From Candidatus Mycoplasma liparidae (GTDB lineage Bacteria; Bacillota_I; Bacilli_A; Mycoplasmatales; Mycoplasmoidaceae), in assembly GCA_009884515.1 (NCBI GenBank), contig RHHX01000001.1, positions 186,001 through 250,000 of the forward strand: a stretch of 64,000 nt of DNA. The letters run 5' to 3'. The notes under the pieces are model-generated. The model was not told the origin of the DNA. It worked only from the letters and a program-made list of their open reading frames with translations, and searched no databases. Position numbers and translations under genes: made by a program. Of the stretch, positions 49,326 through 60,007 are shown in pieces; position 1 is the first letter of the stretch, and each line of letters starts with the position of its first letter.

Positions 49326-52300
49326 TTAAAATAGTTTTATTTGATCATCACTTTCTAAATTTTCAAACATATTTAATGCTGACATAATTTGAATGCTAGT
49401 TTGATTTAATTTTGTTCTATTTCTTAAATCTTTTAAGGATTTGAAATGTTCAATATCTCTATTATCTTGAATCGATTTTGCAACAGATTCTCCTAATCCA
49501 TCAATTGAATTAAAGGGGGCTATTATTTGTTTGTTATGAACTATATAATCAGTTGCATGTGATAATTTTAAATCTGGTGGAAGAATGTTTATTTTTCTTT
49601 CGATCATTTCTAAAACTATTTGAAATAACACTAATAAATCTTGATCTTTTTTAGTAACATCTTTTTTCTTTGATGAGTCTTTAAGCATATTTTTAATACT
49701 ATATAATTTTTCCAAAATAGCATTTTTACCCATAGCAATAGTTATGATATCAAAAGCATCTGTTTTTACAGATAAATAAGTTGCATAGTATTCTAGTGGA
49801 TAATAAATTTTAAATCAAGCAAATTGTCAAGCATGCATAACATAAGCCGTAGCATGAGCTTTAGGAAACATATATTTTATTTTTTTACATGAATCAATAT
49901 ATCATTCAGGAACATTGTGCTTTCTCATGATAGCAATATAATCATCAGTTAAACCTTTACCTTTTCTAACGTCTTCCATTATTTTAAAAGCAGTAGGTGG
50001 TTCTAACTTCATTTCTAATAAATATAATAAAATATCATCTCTACCAGCAATTACATTTGATAGTTTAAAGTTTTGTTTTGATATTAAATCTTTAGCGTTA
50101 TTTAAATAAACATCAGTTCCATGACTTAAACAAGAAATTCTTATTAAATCTGAAAATGATTGTGGTTGAGTATCCTTTAACATTTCTCTAACAAAACTTG
50201 TACCAAATTCAGGAATTGTTAAGGTTCCAATATCAACATCAGGAATTGCATTTTTATCAATATCTAAAGAATCTAAATTTTTAAAAAGACTCAAAACTTT
50301 CTTATCATCGTATGGAATTGTTCTTGAATCTATTTTTGTTAAGTCTTTTAGTTTCTTTAGAATAGTTGGATTATCATGTCCTAAAATATCAAATTTTAAT
50401 AAATTATCATGAATATATTCAAATGCAAAATGAGTTGTAAATCAAGACTGATTTAGATCATCAGCTGGATAGTTATATGGTGTAAATTCAAAGATTGAAT
50501 TTTTTTGAGGCACAACTAAAACACCACCAGGATGTTGGCCTGTTGTTCTTTTTACATTTTTACATTTATTTTTATATAAAATTATTTCACTATTTTTAAA
50601 TTGAATATCAGGATATTTTTCTTCTAAATAAGATCTTACATATCCATATGATGTTTTATCAGCAATAGTACTAATAGTACCTGCTCTAAAAGTATTTTTT
50701 TCACCAAATTGTTTTTTTAAAAAATTGTGAGCTCTATTTTGATATTCTCCTGAGAAATTTAAATCTATATCAGGAATCTTATCAAATTTAAATCCTAAAA
50801 AAGTTTCAAATGGGATGTTATGACCTTCACCATACATATTTGAATTACAAGAATCACATTTTTTAGTTTCTAAATCAAAACCATCATCTTTGTCATTTAC
50901 AAATTCAGTTTTTTTACATTTAGAACAAATGTAATGAGGAGGCAAAGGATTTACATCAGTAATATTTAACATTGTTGCCACTAATGATGAACCAACAGAT
51001 CCTCTTGATCCAACAACATATCCATCTTTAACAGATTGTTTTATTAATAAATGTGAAATTCAATAAATAACACCATAACCATTATTAATAACTGCGTTAA
51101 GTTCTTTTTTAAGTCTTTCAGTAATTATTTTATCTGGATTATCACCATATTTTATATTAATGTTGCTTTGAACTTCAGCTTCTAATAGTTCATTTACATT
51201 TTCCATTTCTGGAACATATAGTTTATCTTTAATAGGTTTAATATCATTGCCAATTTCATTAGCAAAAATATGTGTATTTTCAATAACAATTTCATTAATT
51301 AATTTTTCATCATTTAAAAAACTAAATTCCTTTAACATTTCATCAGTTGTTCGTAAATGAGCATCTCCAGATGATTTATAACTATAGTAATATCTGTGTC
51401 TTTTACCACCAATTGTTTTTGCATAAATATAAACATCACGATATTTTTTATCACTTGGATTTAAATAGTAGTTATCACTAACTGCTATTATCTTTTTGTT
51501 TTTAGAAGTAGCAAAATCAATTATTTTAATAATTACTAATTTTAAATTTTCCGCTGAAATGATATTTGAATTTATTCAATGACTATAAGATGAAATAGGA
51601 GCTACAAATATATAGTCATATTTTTCTATTTCATCTTTTAAATCTTTATCACTTCCTGATAGAGCAATATTGATTAATTTTCCATCAACTGGAGAATTAG
51701 CAATTATTAAATTCTTTTTAAATTTATTTATTTGGAATCTTTTTAAAGTTGGTTTTAATAAAAACCCAGTTGTATAAGAAATTGAAATAAGTTCGTACAG
51801 ATCTTTTAGACATTCTTTATTTCTTACATATAGATAATTAAAATCATTATAATTTCTTTTAAAAAGGATTTTCTTATCTAATTTTTGATCAATTTGATCT
51901 AAATATAAAATATTTTTATTGATTAATGTATTTGAAAGTGAACTTCAAATATCTGTTAGTACTTTAACATCATAATCAGCTCTATGTGCGATTGAAACGT
52001 TGTATTCTATTTTTAGTTTTTTAGCTAATTTTCCTAAAGAATGTGAAACAAATTCTGGATAAACAACTCTTGCTAGTCTCATCGAATCAATTACTGTATT
52101 TTTAAATTCAGATAATTTAAATTGTTCAGCTTTTTTTTGCAAAAATTTCATATCAAAATCAATACCATTATGAGCTATTAAAATTGAATCTTCAATTCAT
52201 TTAGCAATCTTAACAATACCTTCTTTTTGACTAATAGTATTACTAACATCAGCTTCAGAAATATTAGTTAATTTTTTAGTAAAATCAGATAATTTATTTT

Positions 52301-53630
52301 TAGGTTTTATAAAAAATTGAACTTTTTCAATTTCTCTTCCCTTTTGATATTTAGTACCAGCAAATTCAATAATATCATCAATTGCAGGAAATAATCCTGT
52401 TGTTTCTAAATCGAAAATAATATATTCAGAATCAGCTATTTTTTGATTTCTTGAATTAATTACTATTGGAATGTCAGCTTGAGATATTTCAACTTCAACT
52501 CCATAAATAGGTTTTATATTTTTATTTAAAATATATTTTTGAACCAATGGATAACTTTGAATGTTATTTCTGTCAGTAATACCTATTGCTTTATGTTGAT
52601 ATTTTTCAACAGTATTAATTAAATCACGAACATCAATAATTCCATCAAAAGAGGACATTTTTGTGTGAGAACATAGTTCTATTCTTTTTTTATCAGCATT
52701 ATCTTTTCTAATAAATTCTTTTGGTGTATCAATTAAAGCTAAGTTTCTTATTAAACCATATGGTTCTTTTTCATAATTATCAGTTTCAACTTTAATAGTA
52801 GTTTTAATTCAATCTCCTTCTTTTAAAGAGGACATTATTCTTGTATTGAATTTAGGAACAAACTTTGGATTTTTAGCATAAAAATATTTTAAGATGAAGG
52901 TGGATGTATAATCATTTATGTAAATTGAATAAATAGTTAAACCTTTATTAGGAATTTCTCTTTTAATAATTTCATAAATTTCGCCAATAATAGTTGCATT
53001 TACATCAGTAAGAGAAAGCTTAGATATACTTTTATGTTTATCTTTTATACTTTTTTCTGATTCTTTTTTACTTTCATAAACTTTATTTATTAATACTTCT
53101 TCAACATCATTAATCTTTTTTTCTGATTCTTTTTTTATTTCAGCATATTTATTAATAAAATTGATATCTGTTTCAAAAATAAAATTATTAACAGTTAAAG
53201 AAAAATATTTTTTAAAAATTGCTTTTATTTCATTTTCTAGTAATAAAATTTCTTCTTTTTCACTATCTGATCTTGTCTTGAAATAAATATTTTCATTTAA
53301 ATAATCAAATCTAAGATCAGAAAATATTTTTTTTCCAAAATGGTTATTTTTTTTATCTTTTATTAAGTTAATTACATAAGAAGCAATATCTTTTTTATTT
53401 GGTACATTTGAGTAAATAAATTTTATTTTTACATTATTATTTTCTCAAATGAAATTACTTAACATGTCAAAATATTCAAAAGGAATAGTTTGATTAAGTT
53501 TTAAATCAATATTGAAGTTATTATTCTCTTTTTCAAAGGTATTTTTTTCAATAAAAGCATCAAATAAGAAATCATCAAATTTATCTTTATATAAGTTAGT
53601 TAATTTAAGAATTTGAATAATTTTATTCAT
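49326..53630 (-). CDS. polC: DNA polymerase III alpha subunit, PolC type
   Basis: A 1434-residue replicative polymerase, of PolC length. The order is: an N-terminal and OB-type region (1-315), a PHP domain (RIELCSHTKMSSFDG near 322) with the inserted DEDDh exonuclease (FDLETTGLFPAIDD near 402, AHNGIDFD, AHRADYDV), and the polymerase core (VGSRGSVGSS near 874). A zinc site lies at Cys902, 905, 925 and 928, catalytic Asp954 and Asp956 in PDIDLNFS, then TGQHPGGV and the C-terminal HhH/tau-binding region. More than a dozen UGA codons encode Trp and fragment the frame under code 11. The start overlaps the dxr end by 8 bases. Confidence 0.97.
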
Positions 53631-54696
53631 ATTTATACTCCTTTTGGATTCTTTCTTTTAATTCAAAAATATCACTTATTTTATTTATTTTAAAATTTTC
53701 ATATTTAAAAGTGAATTTATTAATAAATTCATAAAAATCTAAAATGTTTATCTTTTCTTTTAAAAACAAATCAATAGCTATTTCATTAGCTGTATTAATA
53801 ATCAAACCTAATGAATTATTTTTATCTTCAGTTATTCTTTTAGCAAATGTAATTTGAGGATATTTATCAAGATCTATTTTTTGAAAATTCAATGTTAAAT
53901 CATTAAATTTTAATTCATCAATTTTAGGTGTATTAGGAATTGAAAAATTATTTAAAGCTAAATCAATAGCCATTTTCATATCAGGCTTTGATATTTGACA
54001 ATAAAATGAATTATCATTATATTCAACTAAAGCATGAACTAATGATTGAGGATGAAAGATAGCTTCTGTATTTTTTTTAAATAATCAATGTGCTTCAACT
54101 AATTCAAAAACTTTATTCATTAAACTAGCACTATCAACTAATATTTTTTTACCCATTTTTCAGTTAGGATGAAGAAAAATATCTTCAGGTTTAAGTTTTT
54201 TTATTAGTTCTATTTCTTTGTTATAAACTACGCTTCCAGAACAAGTAATATAAAGTTTTTTTATATTACTTGGATTGTCTTTTATTAACTTATATAAAGC
54301 AGTATGTTCTGAATCAATAGGAATAATTTTAACTTTATTTTTACTAGCTAACTCTGTTAAAAATTTACCAGCTATAGTTAATGATTCTTTATTAGCTAAA
54401 TATAAATCTATTTTTTTATTGATTGTAATAAAAGAATAATTTAGACCATCAAATCCAGGTACAGCATTTAAAATCATATGTGGCTTAATATAATCGATCA
54501 TTTCTTCAAAAGATTTAAATTTTGAAGAAACTAATTCATTGGGAGAGTAAAAATTTTTAATATTATATTTTTTAATTTGTTCATAACCTAAATCAATATT
54601 TTTATTAAAAACAATTGATACCTCAAATGAACTATCTAAAATATCTAGTGTTTGTTTTCCAATACTACCAGTGGAACCTATAATTATTAATTTCAT
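53623..54696 (-). CDS. dxr: 1-deoxy-D-xylulose 5-phosphate reductoisomerase
   Basis: A 357-residue NADPH enzyme converting DXP to MEP, the committed step of the MEP pathway. It has the Rossmann start IIIGSTGSIGKQTLDI (4-19), LANKESL, the metal block IIPIDSEHTAL, and the flexible lid HPNWKMGKKI with DSASLMNK. The substrate loop reads CSGSVVYN, where most have a GG-PF sequence. Start 54696 is preceded by AAAGG; an in-frame ATG at 54735 would run back into cdsA. UGA encodes Trp in HPNW. It overlaps polC by 8 bases and follows cdsA by 7, giving a cdsA-dxr-polC operon. Confidence 0.96.
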
Positions 54697-54703
54697 AAAA
54701 CCT

Positions 54704-55813
54704 TTAAGACGATAAAATTGGTGTTTGTGATACAATAGATATAAAAATTGTAAATATTAAGAAGGTTGAAGTAACAGTCATATGTGAATCAAATCTATCT
54801 AATATTCCCCCATGACCAGGAATTAAGTTGCTATAATCTTTTACTTTATCTTCTCTTTTAATTCAACTAAACAACAAATCTCCAGAAAGAGCAACAACTC
54901 CAAGAGCTAAAAGAAGGATAATAACGGAAATTCATCATCAAAGTCTATCAGCATATTGTGGATTATTAATAAACACTGAATTTTCAATATCTTCATTAAA
55001 AATGATTCCAAGGAAATTACTAAAAATATTATGTGATGATGAGTCGGTTCCTATTAAAGAAATAAAGAAAATAATAATAGTCACAGTAGAAACAACTATT
55101 CCTGTAATAGCGCCACCAATTGTTTTATTGGGAGAAATATATGGAGACATTTTCTTTTTACCAAATAAAGATCCTCCAACATAAGCAAAAATATCAACAA
55201 ATGAAGTTAAGACAAATAAAATAAAAAGTGTCAATCACCCTTTCATAATAATGAAGAAAAAAATTCCTATAAAAAATAAAGAGGCCAATACATTAATAGA
55301 TACTAATATAATTCATTTTTTTAAAAATAACATCCCTTGCGATAGTAGGTAAAAAGTAAGTGACAAAATATTAAAAAATATTGTACTTACCAAAATAACT
55401 ATAAAATATATTGAAAAATTATTAGATATTTCGATATATTTATAAGTTTCTAGTAAATAAAATAGTGTTGGTACAAAAATATTAACTACTAAATTCAATA
55501 AAACAAACCAAAAAGCAAAATTATTATTTTTAAAATAAAAATACTGAATTTCTCTTGCTGTCAAAACAATTAATGGACTAATTCAGAGTATTAAAAAAGC
55601 AATACATATTCTTAAACTAGTCATATTACTTAGAAATGGTGATCAGTCTCAATAAACATCTGAAAATGCAGCAAGAATAAAAAAAATGACAAAGTATAAA
55701 AAAATTAAAATAGAAGATAATAATCTAGTTTTAAATGTTTTCTTTGCATTAGCTGTTTGTTTGTTTATTTTAATTGCTTTGAATCTTAAAAATTCTTTTT
55801 TTTCTAATTGCAT
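54704..55813 (-). CDS. cdsA: Phosphatidate cytidylyltransferase
   Basis: A 369-residue membrane enzyme making CDP-diacylglycerol from phosphatidate and CTP, the entry to phospholipid synthesis. About eight helices; helix 1 is near residue 35 ([17 protein letters not shown]). The family signature lies at the C-terminus: [12 protein letters not shown]...[15 protein letters not shown] start at 55813, just after frr; no ribosome site is obvious. An in-frame ATG at 55867 would overlap frr by 44 bases. Several UGA Trp codons. In most Firmicutes uppS precedes cdsA, but here frr is directly before it. Confidence 0.93.
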
Positions 55814-55823
55814 ATACTTAACA

Positions 55824-56375
55824 TTATATAGACATAATTTCTTTTTCTTTTGCTGAAAGAATATCAATAATTTTAGTGGTACTTTTTTTAGTAATTTTAT
55901 CTAGTTCATTAATAAAATATTTTTTATCATCATTGGAAGGATTAAGTTCTTTTTTAAATAAGTCTTGAACTTCTTGTCTTACTTTTCGAATTTTAATTTT
56001 ACAATCTTCAGATAAAATTTTAGCTTGTTTATAAACTGTTTTTCTAATTTCTTCTGTCATCGGTGGAAAAGATATTCTTATTTTGTCAGCATCAATTTGA
56101 GGATTTGATGAAATATTGCTCAAAATAATAGCTGCTGAAATTTTCTTAGTTATTGTCATATCGTATGGTTTTATAATTAAAACATTTGGTTCTGGTGATG
56201 AAACATTAGCTAATTCATTAATTGTCATTAGAGAATCATAAACATTGATTTTTAAATCACTGAAAATATTTGGTGACATTCTATTGCTTCTTAATTTTTT
56301 AAGTTCTGATTCAAATCATTGAAGTGTGTGTTTTTCTTTTTCTAGAAATTTTTCTTCATATATTTTTCATTCCAT
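55824..56375 (-). CDS. frr: Ribosome recycling factor
   Basis: A 183-residue two-domain protein that splits post-termination ribosomes with EF-G. Typical blocks are LRSNRMSPNIFSDL (near 29-42, for the usual R-[TA]-G-R-A-S-P), TINELANVSSPEP, IRISFPPMTEE and the long three-helix hairpin KIRKVRQEVQDLF. The true start is 56375 with AAAGGA upstream; two UGA codons in the first 25 residues hide it. It follows pyrH by 15 bases. Confidence 0.95.
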
Positions 56376-56390
56376 AAAGTTCCTTTATTA

Positions 56391-57098
56391 TTAATTTTTA
56401 ATAATTGTTGATTTACATTCTTTATTAATAACTTTTGAAATATTTTCAATTTTATTAATATTAAAAATAACTAATTCAATATTTTTTTCTTTACATAAAA
56501 TTATCGCTGTTTGATCCATTGCTTTTAGATTTTTTTTAATAACTTCATCATAAGTAAGAGTTTCATAGTGTTTCGCATTTGAATCTTTTAATGGATCTGA
56601 TGAATAAACACCATCTACACCATTTTTACCAATTAAAACTTTAAAGGCTTTAATTTCAATAGCTCTTAATGCTGCACAAGTATCAGTTGTAAAGTAAGGT
56701 AAACCTGTTCCTCCAGCAAAAATTGCAACTCTTTTCGGTTTATTAAATCATTCATTAATATCATAATGAGTGAAATCGGGCATTATCTTAAGACAAGATA
56801 CTGCTGAAAAGATTTTTGTTTCACAATTTATATTATTTAAACTGTCAGCTAGTGCTAGTGAATTTATCATAGTAGCAAGTATTCCAATATTATCTGAAAT
56901 ATTGCCATCCATGCCTAAATCTTTACCGATTTCGCCACGTCAAATATTTCCGCCACCACAAACAATGCCAATATTATAAGTCTCGCTTAACTTTTTAATT
57001 TCTAAAGAGATCTTCTTAATATTTGGAGAAGAAATAATAGAATCTTTACTAATTAAAGAAGCTCCAGATATTTTTAATAAAATTGTTTTAGTTTTCAT
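56391..57098 (-). CDS. pyrH: UMP kinase
   Basis: A 235-residue hexameric amino-acid-kinase-fold enzyme phosphorylating UMP. LLKISGASL (7-15, for LKLSGEAL), GGGNIWRG (48-55), and FAGGTGLPYFTTDTCAALRAIEI are diagnostic. The Glu in the SGEA motif is changed to Ala-Ser here. UGA encodes the Trp of NIWRG. It lies between tsf and frr, a standard bacterial order. Confidence 0.95.
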
Positions 57099-57124
57099 AA
57101 AAATTTACCATTATGCCTAATATA

Positions 57125-58039
57125 TTATTTAGAGTTCATTTGTGAAGCAACTTCTTCAGCAAAATTATTTTCTTTTTTAGTAATGCCTTCACCAAGTTCG
57201 TATCTATACATTGTTAAAACTTTTGCTGAAAATTGTTTTAAATATTCAGATATTGTCATTGTAGTATCTTTTACATATGGTTGATTTAATAAACAAAGTT
57301 CATTTAACATTTTATCAACTCTAGCTTGAATGATAGTATCTTTTCTTTTCATTTTTTCAAATTTTACTTTTTCAACAGTAATTTCATTCATTTCATCATC
57401 GAATTGTTTCATAATAATGTTTTTTTCATTTTCTAATCATTCTTTATCAACTTCTGTTATGTCAATAAATTTAGGATTTGAAGCAGCAATATGGATAGCA
57501 ATATTTTTTGCAACTTCAGCATCAACTACTGTATTAATTAGTAAAATAGCACCAAGTCTATTATTTGAATGATTATATGCTCCAAGAGTTTGATTTTCAA
57601 GTTTTTTAATAATGCTAGCTCTTCTAAAAGCTATTTTTTCACCTAATAATCCTGATAATTCTAATCCTGTTATATCAAGTGATTTTCCATTAATAAGAAT
57701 ATCTTTAACTTCATTTTTATCTTCTTTTTGATTTCCAATTTCTTTATAAATATCATTTATTAATGCAATGAATTTATCATTTTTAGCAACAAAATCTGTT
57801 TGTGAGTTAACTTCAATAACTAAAGCTTTTCCATTGTAAATTCCAGCTTTAACAATTCCTTCAGTGGCAATAGCTCCAGATTTTTTAGTAGCCTTTGCAA
57901 TTCCTTTTTCACGTAATCATTGAATAGCTTCATCAATATTATTATCACATTCAATTAAAGCTTTTTGACAATCTCCCATAGGGGCTTGTGTTAATTGTCT
58001 TAGTTCTTTAATTAATTGAATATTTGTTTTTTCGCTCAT
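57125..58039 (-). CDS. tsf: Elongation factor Ts
   Basis: A 304-residue nucleotide exchange factor for EF-Tu. The N-terminal UBA-like domain has LRQLTQAPMGDCQKAL (13-28), and the hallmark TDFVAKN lies near residue 81. The core repeats include HIAASNPKFI, and the C-terminal region ELGEGITKKENNFAEEV fits. rpsB, the usual upstream partner, is absent; a divergent membrane protein takes its place. Two UGA Trp codons. It is the first gene of the leftward block that includes pyrH and frr. Confidence 0.96.
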
Positions 58040-58116
58040 TTTAATCCTTTGTATTCTTTTTAATTATATACTTTTTTTAAAAAAGAATATTTATTTAAAA
58101 TGTAAAATTTACTTAT

Positions 58117-58737
58117 ATGAAAATGACTATAAATAAGCTTGATAATAATAAAATAATTTTTAACATTGTCATAACAGCATTATTACTATCTTTAACTTTA
58201 ATTTTTAAAGCTATTTTTAAAGATATTAATCTTATTAATGGATACTCCCCACAAATACAATTATTAGTTTTTTCCTTAGGTTTATGATTGATACCTTCTA
58301 TTTATTATAAATTTATTTTTTATTTGTTAACGCCTTTTTTAATGTTAATTTTTGGTTTTAGTGGTCATCTTTTCTTTGATCAATTATTACCTTATTGGAG
58401 TTTCATTGGTTTTATTTTTATTGATAAAATCTATTACTTTATTACTAAAAAAATGGATATGAAAAAGAAATCAAACCTCATCATATTATTAAGTATTATC
58501 TGAATTGTTATTTCTGCTATTTCATATTTATTTTTGTGAATAAGTTACAGTATTAGTGGTGTAATATATTATTCATTTATGTGAGAATTAAGTCTTATTT
58601 TTAATGCCTCCATTGGATGAATTAGTTTTGCAATTAGTTTAATTATTATTCCAAGTATTTATTTTTTAGAAAAATTAAAAATAAGATATTCAAAATATGG
58701 CTATCAATATTATTTTAGTGAAAAGAGAAGTAACTAA
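58117..58737 (+). CDS. Multi-helix membrane protein, possible ECF substrate-binding (S) component
   Basis: A 206-residue integral membrane protein with about six helices (residues 14-31, 45-60, 65-85, 90-108, 122-143 and 160-190) and short loops. The size and helix spacing fit ECF transporter S components, and the block LFFDQLLPYWSFIGF resembles the helix 3-4 loop of ThiT-like proteins. The evidence is thin, and I would not name a vitamin. Alternatives are other small transporters. It diverges from tsf and its stop overlaps that of the convergent glycosyltransferase by four bases. No ribosome site is evident. Several UGA Trp codons. Confidence 0.55.
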
Positions 58738-59834
58738 CTTTTTTTGTTACTGAAGTGTTCAATAATAAGTTTTCAATTTTTTTCGAATTTATCAATTGAT
58801 AAATTTTTAATAGCAAAATCAAAAGCTTCATTTGAAAATTTTTTATAATCTTCATTATTGATAGCCAAAATTTTGTTAATTTTATGATTTAATTCTGAAA
58901 TTCTATTAATAGCAAATGGTTCTGATATTTCAAATGATTGTGCAAAAAGAAATCCTTCTTTTTTAATAAGACATGGGATTCCATGGCTTAACATTTCAAT
59001 TAAAACATAAGGAAACCCCTCATATTTAGAAAGAATTAAACCATATTTATATGATTCTAGAATTTTTGATAAATTATCAGCGGTATATGTACCTTTATAT
59101 TGTGTTTGATCTTTAATTAAATGTGTTTGATCGTTTCCATAATAAGAAATATCTTTATTTTTAAATTTTGTTTGAATTAAATTAATATTTTTTTGGTGAT
59201 TATTTATTCTCCCAAGATAGATAAAATCACGATTTTTTTTATCATAGTTAATTTTTTTTCTAAATTCTTCAATTTCTTTAATTGTATATACTGCTAAAGG
59301 AACTAAAAATGTTTTTCTACTATCTTTTATTTTTAATTCTTTTTTATCATTTTCAGAAAAAACAACAAAATTATTAAAAATTTTAAAAGGATTTTTAACT
59401 CCTCCTACATACATCAAACCATTCATAATCTTTCCAAATAATGGATTGATTAAAAACTTTTGTTCATAAAATCCAGGTGAAAAATGTTGAATATATAATC
59501 AATTGTCATTATTAGGTATTTTTCTAGGTCAAGTAATATTATTTAATGTATTGATAACTAAATCATAATTTTTTGATATTTCTATTATTTTAGGAATATG
59601 AGAATCTATATATCTTTTTTTTAAAAAGGGATTATCGGTTTTATTAGCATTATAATTATATTCTTTAACATAATTAAGGGTAGAATAAACATCTTCTCTT
59701 TCTCAATTAAGATTTAAAGAATATTCTGAAATTTCATGTTTTAAACCATTAAAAATTTCAAATAAATATCGATTATATTTTTCAACACCACTTGCATTTG
59801 TATATCTATTTTCTGATAAAATTAAAATTTTCAT
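58734..59834 (-). CDS. GT4-like (GT-B fold) glycosyltransferase
   Basis: A 366-residue glycosyltransferase. A conserved N-terminal strand KILILSENRYTNASGVEKYN begins at residue 2. The acceptor-side N domain ends near 165 (FKIFNNFVVFSENDKK). The donor domain has DFIYLGRINNHQKN and the GT4-type Glu motif LILSKYEGFPYVLIEMLSHGIP near 268-289, where E-x-G-F-P-x-x-x-x-E binds the nucleotide sugar. It is probably a membrane glycolipid synthase, but neither donor nor acceptor can be read. The ATG lies in a 27-base perfect palindrome. It is convergent with the upstream membrane gene. UGA Trp codons near both ends. Confidence 0.85.
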
Positions 59835-59854
59835 ATAATATAATTATATGAAAA
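59828..59854. repeat. 27-base palindrome over the glycosyltransferase start codon
   Basis: TTTTCATATAAT (59828-59839) and ATTATATGAAAA (59843-59854) are exact complements around ATA. The arms contain the ATGAAAA of the leftward gene (ATG at 59834) and a mirror ATGAAAA on the plus strand, which opens only a 15-codon frame. It may be an operator or a start-region hairpin. Confidence 0.7.
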
Positions 59855-59964
59855 TAATTATATTCTTATGCTTAATAAGATGTTTATTCTCTTAAAATAT
59901 TTGCTTTATTTATTTTCAGAAAATGGTTATTATTTTTATTGATATTAATAATATATTTAAATGT

Positions 59965-59970
59965 TATAAT
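59965..59970 (+). promoter_or_regulatory. -10 element of the DEAD-box helicase gene
   Basis: TATAAT, about 38 bases before the ATG at 60008, with TTGATA 20 bases upstream as a poor -35. The predicted leader of about 30 bases carries an AGGA ribosome site five bases from the start. Confidence 0.45.
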
Positions 59971-60007
59971 ATCTTGATAATCTAAATATAGATAAACATA
60001 GGAAAAA

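Noticed and set aside
59850..59895. 15-codon open frame starting within the palindrome on the plus strand
   Set aside because: Too short, no ribosome site, and its start is explained by the palindrome symmetry.
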